Shown here piece by piece: positions 44,270-50,174 of a stretch of 50,174 bases of DNA. The stretch's first letter is position 1. Each line of letters starts with the position of its first letter. Source of the stretch: Reyranellaceae bacterium (GTDB taxonomy: Bacteria; Pseudomonadota; Alphaproteobacteria; Reyranellales; Reyranellaceae); assembly GCA_022844045.1 (NCBI GenBank), contig JALHMM010000013.1:49249-99422 (forward strand), in the 5' to 3' direction. The notes under the pieces were generated by a model. It was not told the origin of the DNA and did not search any database. It saw only the letters and a list, made by a program, of their open reading frames with translations. The position numbers and the translations under genes are program-made.

Positions 44270-45082
44270 TCAGATCGGCGAGTAGGGATCGAAGCGCGGC
44301 TTGCGCTTCTCGAGATGCGAGGCGAGGCCTTCCTTCACGTCGGGGCCGAGGAAGCCCAGCATCTCCAGCGCGGTGGAAGCGTCGAAGGACGGTCCCATCA
44401 TGCGCAGCCAGTTGTTGAGCGCGTATTTGGTGAAGCGGATCGAGGTTTGCGCGCCTTCGGCCAGCTTGGTGGCGACCTCGAGCCCCTTGGCCTCGAGCTG
44501 GTCGTCCTCGACGCATAGCGACACCAAGCCGATGCGCTCGGCTTCCTCGCCGTCGATCGCCTCGCACAGCAGCAGATAGTACTTGGCCTTGGCCATGCCG
44601 CAGAGCAGCGGCCACACGATCACGGCGTGATCGCCGGCGGCGACGCCCAGCCGCGTGTGGCCGTCGATGATCCGGGCCTTCTTCGAGGCGATCGAGACGT
44701 CGGCCAGGATGCCCGCGACCAGGCCAGCGCCGACGGCCGGGCCGCGCATGGTGCTGACGATCGGCTTGGAGCAGTTGATGACGTTGTAGACGATGTCGCG
44801 CGCTTCCTTCCACGTTCGCAGCAGCGCGTTGTGGTCCTTCATATTGTTTTCGATCAGATCGAAGTCGCCGCCGGCCGAGAACACCTTGCCGCCGGCGCCC
44901 TGGATGATCACGCAGTTGACCGTGTCGTCACCGTCGATGTCTCGCCAGACATTGACCAGCTCGGTATGCATGATCGCGTCGGTGGCGTTGTACTTCTCCG
45001 GCCGGTTCATGGTGACGCGCAGCACCTTGGGGTGCGGCCGATCGAAGAGAAGACGCTGATACCGCTGCTGCCACGCCGACAT
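44270..45082 (-). CDS. Enoyl-CoA hydratase/isomerase-family protein
   Basis: A 270-residue crotonase-fold protein with [10 protein letters not shown], the oxyanion segment [12 protein letters not shown], and [27 protein letters not shown]. The second site residues typical of hydratase Glu pairs are partly replaced ([13 protein letters not shown]), so hydratase, isomerase or thioester hydrolase activity are all possible. The start is at MSAWQQRY behind GGGAGG; an in-frame start 43 codons upstream would lie in a palindromic repeat and is rejected. It is coupled to the BadH-like SDR. Confidence 0.9.
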   Translation of the reverse strand: MSAWQQRYQRLLFDRPHPKVLRVTMNRPEKYNATDAIMHTELVNVWRDIDGDDTVNCVIIQGAGGKVFSAGGDFDLIENNMKDHNALLRTWKEARDIVYNVINCSKPIVSTMRGPAVGAGLVAGILADVSIASKKARIIDGHTRLGVAAGDHAVIVWPLLCGMAKAKYYLLLCEAIDGEEAERIGLVSLCVEDDQLEAKGLEVATKLAEGAQTSIRFTKYALNNWLRMMGPSFDASTALEMLGFLGPDVKEGLASHLEKRKPRFDPYSPI

Positions 45083-45126
45083 GTCGATTCCTCCCGTTAC
45101 GCTCGGAAGTGAAGGCGCACTGGTTG

Positions 45127-45254
45127 CCTTCTCCCGGAGGGGGAAGGTGCCCGAAGGGCGGAAGGGGGATGTCGAAGACGGACTCCTGCGTTCGCCGTCG
45201 ACATCCCCCATCCGCCAGCGCTGCGCGCTGCCACCTTCCCCCTCCGGGGGAAGG
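45127..45254. repeat. 128-bp palindromic element, family B
   Basis: The left arm (ccttctcccggagggggaag, then ggatgtcga) and the right arm (tcgacatccccc, then cttccccctccgggggaagg) are inverted repeats of about 50 bp with mismatches around a short centre. It sits between the trpE stop and the enoyl-CoA hydratase start. It is different in sequence from family A and looks like a non-autonomous palindromic (MITE-like) element. Confidence 0.85.
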
Positions 45255-45318
45255 TAGAGCCTGGGTGCGATAGTCTTCCGAAACCATTGAGAGCCTAGCG
45301 CGCGGCGGTGACCGGTGG

Positions 45319-46842
45319 CTAGCGCGGCAGGTTACCCGTGCGCCCCGCCGACGCGAACTTCACCGCCTCCTCGGCGGCGCGTACCAGCGCGCGTGCTTTG
45401 TGCACGCTCTCCTGGAACTCCGATTCAGGATCGGAGTCGGCGACCACGCCGACGCCGGCCTGCACGTACATCGTGCCGCCCTTGACCAGCGCGGTGCGCA
45501 GCAAGATGCAGGTGTCCATCGTGCCGTTGGCGGCGAAGTAGCCCGCCGCGCCGGCATAGATGCCGCGCCGCACCGGCTCGAGCTCGTCGATGATCTCCAT
45601 CGCGCGCACCTTGGGCGCGCCCGACAACGTGCCGGCGGGGAAGCCCGCGGCGAGCGCATCGATCGCGTCCAAGCCGTCGCGCAGCGTGCCCTCGACATGG
45701 CTGCTGATGTGCTGGACGTGGCTGTACTTCTCGATGGTGAACTGCTCGACGACGCGAACCGATCCGATCTTGGCGATGCGCCCGACGTCGTTGCGCGCCA
45801 GGTCGATCAGCATCAGATGCTCGGCGCGCTCCTTGGGATCGGCCAGCAGTTCCTCGGCCAGCCGCTTGTCCTCCTCCGGCGTGGCACCACGCGGCTTGGT
45901 GCCGGCGAGCGGGCGGATGGTGACGGTGTTGTCGCGCAGCCGAACCAGGATCTCGGGCGAGGAGCCGACGATCGAGAAGTCGCCAAAGTCGAAGTTGATC
46001 AGGAAGGGCGAAGGATTGATCCGCCGCAGCGAGCGGTAGAGCGCCAGCGGCGGCAGCTCGAAGGGCAGCGAGAAGCGCTGCGACGGCACGATCTGGAAGG
46101 CGTCGCCGGCGTGCACGTATTCCTTGCAGCGCTCGACCATATCCAGGAAGGCCTGCTTCGACATGTTGGCCTGCGGCGCCGGCAGTTCCTCGAGCTCGCG
46201 GCCGGTATCGCGCCGGGGCAGGGTGCGCTCGAAATCGGCCATCGCGTCGGCCAGACGCTCGCGCGCCAGATCGAAGGCGCTCTCGGCGTCGACATCGGCA
46301 CGCGGCCAGACCGGCGTGATCACCGTCACCATGTCCTCGAGCCGGTCGAAGATGCAGATGATGGTCGGCCGCAGCATGATCGCTTCCGGCAGATTCAGCG
46401 GATCCGGATTCTTGTCCGGCAGGCGCTCCATCTGCCTGACCATGTCGTAGCCGAGGAAGCCGAACAGCCCGGCGGCCATCGGTGGCAGGCTCACCGGCAT
46501 GTCGATCTGCGATTCGTTGATCAACCCGCGCAGGGTCTCCAACGGCTTGCCGAGCAGCGGCTCGAAGGCGTGCGGCGCAGTGCGCGCCTTGCGGTTGACT
46601 TCCGCCTGGCCGCGAACGCAGCGCCAGATCAGGTCGGGCTTGAAGCCGATGATGGAATAGCGGCCGCGGACGGAACCGCCTTCGACGGATTCCAGAAGGA
46701 ACGAGAAAGGGCGGCCGTCGGCCAGCTTGATGAAGGCGGAGACCGGCGTTTCCAGATCCGCGACGAGGCGGGTCCACACCAGGCTGGGCTTGCCGGCGCT
46801 ATAGGTGGCGGCGAAGGATTCGTAAGTGGGCTCGACGGTCAT
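45319..46842 (-). CDS. trpE: Anthranilate synthase component I
   Basis: TrpE makes anthranilate from chorismate with ammonia from TrpG. The 507-residue protein has the feedback-site LLES (residues 49-52), [47 protein letters not shown], and [23 protein letters not shown] near the end. It is a stand-alone TrpE, not a TrpEG fusion. It lies 95 bp after ppiD on the same strand, as in relatives, but the expected trpG does not follow: a palindromic element and a 17.4-kb block intervene. GAGAG precedes the start. No leader peptide or attenuator was seen upstream. Confidence 0.97.
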   Translation of the reverse strand: MTVEPTYESFAATYSAGKPSLVWTRLVADLETPVSAFIKLADGRPFSFLLESVEGGSVRGRYSIIGFKPDLIWRCVRGQAEVNRKARTAPHAFEPLLGKPLETLRGLINESQIDMPVSLPPMAAGLFGFLGYDMVRQMERLPDKNPDPLNLPEAIMLRPTIICIFDRLEDMVTVITPVWPRADVDAESAFDLARERLADAMADFERTLPRRDTGRELEELPAPQANMSKQAFLDMVERCKEYVHAGDAFQIVPSQRFSLPFELPPLALYRSLRRINPSPFLINFDFGDFSIVGSSPEILVRLRDNTVTIRPLAGTKPRGATPEEDKRLAEELLADPKERAEHLMLIDLARNDVGRIAKIGSVRVVEQFTIEKYSHVQHISSHVEGTLRDGLDAIDALAAGFPAGTLSGAPKVRAMEIIDELEPVRRGIYAGAAGYFAANGTMDTCILLRTALVKGGTMYVQAGVGVVADSDPESEFQESVHKARALVRAAEEAVKFASAGRTGNLPR

Positions 46843-46937
46843 GGCGGGCTCTCGGGCGGGCGTGTCAGCGGTTCGGTGAAAGCGGAGGCCTTAGCCCCGC
46901 CATCGCCCGGAACGCGCTTGCCGCGAGAGGATGCCGC

Positions 46938-48875
46938 TCATTGCAGTACTTCACCCGATCGGAAGACCGTCGCCAGCGCCTGAGGATCGCGAACCACACC
47001 ATAACGCTTTTCCAGCAGCTGGACATAGGCGTCGCGCATCGCCCGCGCGGTGACCGCGTCGAGATCCTTGTCGAGGCGCTGCAGCTCGGCGGCATCCTTG
47101 GCCGGATCGGCGGCGACGATTTCCTTCAGTAGCACGATGGTGGCGACGCCGGCAGCGGGTACGACAACGGCCTCGCCCGGCTTCAGCTTGAACAGCGCGG
47201 CGACGGCCGCCGACGTCAGGCCGTTGGCCTCATCGCGGTCAGTCCGGCCCACGGGCTTGGACGTCTTCACTGTCAACCGCAACGCCTGCGCCTGGGTGTT
47301 GAGGTCGGTCACCGCGCCCAGCTTGTCGACGATCGACTTGGCTTGCGTCTCGGCGGCCTTGCGTCGCTCGGCCTCGATCCAGGCGACCACGACCTGCGCC
47401 TTGACGGTTTCCAGCGGCGGCGTGCTTGCCGGCGTCACCTTGTCGACGCGCACGGCGTAGAACGCGCCACTACGCAGTTCCTTGACGCTGCTGGTCTTGC
47501 CTTCGGCCAGGCCCCAGCCGGTGGCCAGCATGTCGGCCGCCGCTTCGCCCGCGACCGCCGGGCGGTTGTTGGCATCGAAGCCACGCTGGTCGACCGAGTC
47601 GACCTTGCGCAGCTTGAGCTTGGTGGCCTCGGCGGCGGCATCGATATTGTCGGCGCGTCCCAACTCGCGGTCGAACTCGCCGACCAGACGGCCCAATACC
47701 TCGCTGGCCAGCTCTTTGCGCAGATCGGCCTCGATGCGCGGCTTCAGCGACTCGAAGGAGGGGTTTTCGCCCGGCTCGATCTTGGTCACTCGCGCGACGT
47801 GCCAGCCCAGCGGCGACTTCACGGGTGGCACCGCGCCCGGCTCCTTGAGGGCGAAAATCGCCTTGGCGAGATCGGGCGGCAACTCGCGCTGCTCGACGCT
47901 GCCCAGGCCGATCACAGCGCCGTCGCGTTGCAGGACTTCCTTGCTGGCATCCTCCAGCGACTTGCCGGCGGCAACGGCGGCGGCGATCGCCTTGGCCTTG
48001 TCTTCTTCGGTGACGACGACCTGGTCAACCTCGCGCTTCTCAGGTCTGGCATAGCGCGCCAAGCGTTCGTCGAACGCCTGCTTGAGCTGATCCTCGGCGA
48101 TGTTCACCATTTCCAGGACGTCGGCTTCCTCGACCATGACGAAGCTCAGCGAGCGCCTCTCGGCGATCTGGAAGCGAGTCTTCACCGTCTCGTAGAACGC
48201 CGTGAGCTGTTCGTCGGTCGGCTGCGGCGGGTCGGGCATGCGCGTGGCCTCGAGCGTCAGCGTCTCGGCGATGCGCTGTTCCCGGCGATACCGGAACAGC
48301 GCGTCGCGCAACGGCGCCGGCGCATTCGCGCCCTCCATCATCACGCCGACGAGCTGATTGGCGGCCATCTCGCGCCGCTTGTCCTGCAGGTACAGCGCTT
48401 CGGGCACGCGGTTCTGCTGCAGGATGTATCGGAACTGTACCGGGCTGAACCTGCCATCGGCCTGGAAGGCCGGCTCGCGCTCGATCGCGGCGCGGAGCTG
48501 GGCATCGGTGATGACGATGCCGGCGTCGGCGATCGCCCGGTCGAACAGCGCGCGCTCCTCCAGGCTGCGCATCGCCTGGACATGAATGCCCATGGCTATC
48601 GCGGCCTCGTTGGTCAGCTGGCCACGGAACTGCTGGTTGAAGCGCTCATATTGGCGGGTGAACTCGTCGCGAACCTCGCGGCCCTTGATCTGGGTGCCGC
48701 CGAAGTGGAAGGGACCAGCCTGCACGCCGCCGATACGAGACACGGTGGCGTCGGCCCCGGCCATGCGCAGCGCGCTGCTGACGCCGGCGATATCGCTGAA
48801 AACGAAGGCCAGCAGCAGGACGCCCAGCAACAGGGCGAGCACGATCGAGGCGGCAATCTTGCGGAAGCGGTTCAT
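46938..48875 (-). CDS. ppiD: SurA/PpiD-type peptidyl-prolyl isomerase, membrane anchored
   Basis: The 645-residue protein has a short cytoplasmic N-terminus, one TM helix (IAASIVLALLLGVLLLAFVFSDIAG, about residues 8-32), a SurA-N-like chaperone segment (about 45-220), and a parvulin-like PPIase domain (about 240-370) with VVIGLGSVEQRELPPDLAKAIFALKEPGAVPPVKSPLGWHVARVTKI, then a long helical C-terminal region. PpiD helps secreted outer-membrane and periplasmic proteins fold as they leave SecYEG. Start at MNRFRKIAAS; a longer in-frame start 25 codons earlier is unlikely. It is divergent from tpiA, with 153 bp between. Confidence 0.92.
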   Translation of the reverse strand: MNRFRKIAASIVLALLLGVLLLAFVFSDIAGVSSALRMAGADATVSRIGGVQAGPFHFGGTQIKGREVRDEFTRQYERFNQQFRGQLTNEAAIAMGIHVQAMRSLEERALFDRAIADAGIVITDAQLRAAIEREPAFQADGRFSPVQFRYILQQNRVPEALYLQDKRREMAANQLVGVMMEGANAPAPLRDALFRYRREQRIAETLTLEATRMPDPPQPTDEQLTAFYETVKTRFQIAERRSLSFVMVEEADVLEMVNIAEDQLKQAFDERLARYARPEKREVDQVVVTEEDKAKAIAAAVAAGKSLEDASKEVLQRDGAVIGLGSVEQRELPPDLAKAIFALKEPGAVPPVKSPLGWHVARVTKIEPGENPSFESLKPRIEADLRKELASEVLGRLVGEFDRELGRADNIDAAAEATKLKLRKVDSVDQRGFDANNRPAVAGEAAADMLATGWGLAEGKTSSVKELRSGAFYAVRVDKVTPASTPPLETVKAQVVVAWIEAERRKAAETQAKSIVDKLGAVTDLNTQAQALRLTVKTSKPVGRTDRDEANGLTSAAVAALFKLKPGEAVVVPAAGVATIVLLKEIVAADPAKDAAELQRLDKDLDAVTARAMRDAYVQLLEKRYGVVRDPQALATVFRSGEVLQ

Positions 48876-49028
48876 CAGCGGGTCCGGCGGCGCCCAAGGG
48901 CGCGGGAGGCGCATCCCTACCACCGGCCCGCCGCGCGCGGCAACGGCCAAACCCGCGCCAGATCAAGGCGTTCGCGAGGCAGCCGGTGACGTGTTAGAGA
49001 GCCGCGAACCGACCGGAGAGCCGATGCC

Positions 49029-49766
49029 ATGTCCGCCCGACGCCCCCTGATCGCCGGCAATTGGAAGATGAACCTGCTGCGCCAGGATGCCGTCACGCTG
49101 GCCGCCGCCTTGCGTGCGGGTGCCACCGGGGCGAAGGCAGAGATCGTCGTATGCCCTGTCGCGGTCCAGCTTGCCGCCGTGGCCCAGGCGCTCTCTGGCA
49201 GTGCCATCGGCGTCGGCGGCCAGGATTGCCACGCCAACGCGTCGGGCGCTCATACCGGCGATGTTTCGGCCGAAATGCTGGCCGATGCCGGGGCCCGGTG
49301 GGTGATTGTGGGCCATTCGGAACGGCGCACCGATCACGCCGAGAGCGACGAACAGGTGCGGGCCAAGGCGGTCGCCGCGCTGCGCGCCGGCCTGACGCCC
49401 ATCATTTGCGTCGGCGAGACGCTGGCGCAGCGGAAGGCCGGCGAGACGCTCGATGTGCTGGCGCGACAGATCGCCGCCAGCGTTCCGCCGGGCGCGGCGA
49501 GCATCGTGGTCGCCTATGAGCCGGTTTGGGCGATCGGCACCGGCTTGACGCCGACCACCGCCGAAATCGACGAGGCGCACCGGCACCTGCGGTCCCGGCT
49601 CGGCGCAGTGGTGCCCGACGCGCAGGCCGTGCGCATTCTCTATGGCGGCTCGGTGAAGCCCAGCAATGCCGCCGAAATCCTGGATGTCGCCGATGTCGAT
49701 GGCGCGTTGGTCGGCGGGGCCAGCCTGAAGGCGTCGGACTTCTTGCCGATCGTCTCGGCGGCCTAG
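49029..49766 (+). CDS. tpiA: Triose-phosphate isomerase
   Basis: TpiA interconverts dihydroxyacetone phosphate and glyceraldehyde 3-phosphate. The 245-residue TIM barrel has GNWKMN (Lys13), VIVGHSERR (His96), the catalytic [11 protein letters not shown] loop (Glu164) and [17 protein letters not shown] lies about 9 nt upstream of the ATG. It is followed by secG after 96 bp, the standard alphaproteobacterial neighbour, and shares a divergent promoter region with ppiD. Confidence 0.97.
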   Translation: MSARRPLIAGNWKMNLLRQDAVTLAAALRAGATGAKAEIVVCPVAVQLAAVAQALSGSAIGVGGQDCHANASGAHTGDVSAEMLADAGARWVIVGHSERRTDHAESDEQVRAKAVAALRAGLTPIICVGETLAQRKAGETLDVLARQIAASVPPGAASIVVAYEPVWAIGTGLTPTTAEIDEAHRHLRSRLGAVVPDAQAVRILYGGSVKPSNAAEILDVADVDGALVGGASLKASDFLPIVSAA

Positions 49767-49862
49767 GCTTCCGCGGGTGCTGGCGCTACACCGGCAAACC
49801 GACTAGAACACCGGCCGATTCGCAGTTCGGGCCGCTCCGCGGCCCCAGGGAAACAAGTCTCG

Positions 49863-50174
49863 ATGCAAGCCATCCAGAATGTCGTGCTGGCGATCCATGC
49901 TCTGATCGCCCTGGCGCTGGTCCTGGTCGTGCTGCTCCAGCGCAGCGAGGGCGGCGGCCTGGGCATGGGCCGTTCGTCCGACGGCATGACCAGCGTGCGC
50001 GGCCAGGCCAACCTCCTGACCCGCACCACGGCGATCCTCGCCGCCATCTTCTTCGCCACCAGCATCGCGCTGGCGGTCTTCGCTGGCTCGGCCAACAAGC
50101 CGACGCCGGTCATCCCGACCGGCCCGACGGCCCCGGTGGCGCCGGGTGCCGCCCCGGCCCCCGGGACCACGCCT
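49863..50174 (+). CDS. secG: Preprotein translocase subunit SecG, 3' end beyond window
   Basis: The first 104 codons of secG are visible and the reading frame is still open at the window end. SecG is the small auxiliary subunit of the SecYEG channel. Two TM helices (about 4-22 and 55-76) flank the family motif QRSEGGGLGMG, followed by a Pro/Ala/Thr-rich cytoplasmic tail that is typical of alphaproteobacterial SecG. It starts at ATG 49863, with only a weak ribosome-binding site. It lies downstream of tpiA. Confidence 0.9.
   Translation, partial: MQAIQNVVLAIHALIALALVLVVLLQRSEGGGLGMGRSSDGMTSVRGQANLLTRTTAILAAIFFATSIALAVFAGSANKPTPVIPTGPTAPVAPGAAPAPGTTP

Noticed and set aside
45083..45211. 43-codon N-terminal extension of the enoyl-CoA hydratase gene
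   Set aside because: Most of the extension is encoded by the family-B palindrome; a GGGAGG site supports the start at 45082.
46843..46937. Tryptophan attenuator or leader peptide ahead of trpE
   Set aside because: The 95-bp gap has no short frame with tandem Trp codons and no convincing alternative hairpins with a U-tract.
45400..46983. 527-codon open frame opposite trpE
   Set aside because: Antisense shadow; composition is atypical of real proteins and trpE is unambiguous.
47343..48989. 548-codon open frame opposite ppiD
   Set aside because: Antisense shadow of ppiD, without signal, motif or ribosome-binding site.

Overview
The window is about 50 kb of GC-rich (roughly two-thirds G+C by eye) chromosomal DNA from an alphaproteobacterium. 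The organism is indicated by the backbone gene order secG-tpiA-ppiD-trpE / trpG / trpD-trpC-moaC-moeA-lexA-comEC-gltX-gltA, by a GTTC-N7-GTTC LexA box at lexA, and by betaine-lipid (btaAB) and DUF1127 genes. A Rhodospirillales/Reyranella-like bacterium is my guess; the sequence alone does not prove the genus. I saw no tRNA, rRNA, CRISPR array, phage gene or transposase.

Layout. (1) 1-9.9 kb is backbone: a small membrane protein, gltA, gltX, comEC (opposite strand), lexA, then a tightly overlapping minus-strand trpD-trpC-moaC-moeA run. (2) 9.99-26.1 kb is accessory: two tandem papain-like cysteine-peptidase-fold genes, btaBA for betaine lipids, an exported protein, an alpha/beta hydrolase plus luciferase-like flavin oxidoreductase pair, a guanidinium exporter behind a guanidine-II riboswitch, an NTF2-like protein, a glutathione S-transferase, an SDR, two LysR regulators, a DUF1127 protein, a giant fused CydDC-like ABC exporter and a TauD-like dioxygenase. 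(3) 26.1-29.9 kb holds trpG with a Cys/Met-metabolism PLP enzyme, and upstream on the same strand an XRE-cupin regulator, a GNAT acetyltransferase and an EamA permease. (4) 30-45.1 kb is again accessory and largely catabolic: an orphan peptide-type solute-binding protein, a second EamA permease, a YibQ-type polysaccharide deacetylase, an amidase, an acyl-CoA ligase, an HpcH/HpaI aldolase, two tandem acyl-CoA dehydrogenases, a lipoprotein, a DUF350/DUF1190-like/glutathionylspermidine-synthase-like cassette (E. coli yjfLMC-like), and a BadH-like SDR with an enoyl-CoA hydratase. (5) 45.3-50.2 kb returns to backbone: trpE, ppiD, tpiA, secG (cut by the window end).

The main structural point is that a trp/secG-gltA neighbourhood that is usually compact in alphaproteobacteria is split here by two blocks of almost equal length (about 17.4 kb each), leaving trpG alone between them. 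Other points: a run of about 40 AT-rich, rare-codon triplets in the conserved core of trpC; two families of intergenic palindromic repeats (three complete elements and one lone arm of one, one copy of the other); a long inverted repeat enclosing the start codon of an EamA gene; and several short operators at regulator genes. The tandem cysteine-peptidase pair and the DUF350 cassette are the best candidates for poorly described systems.
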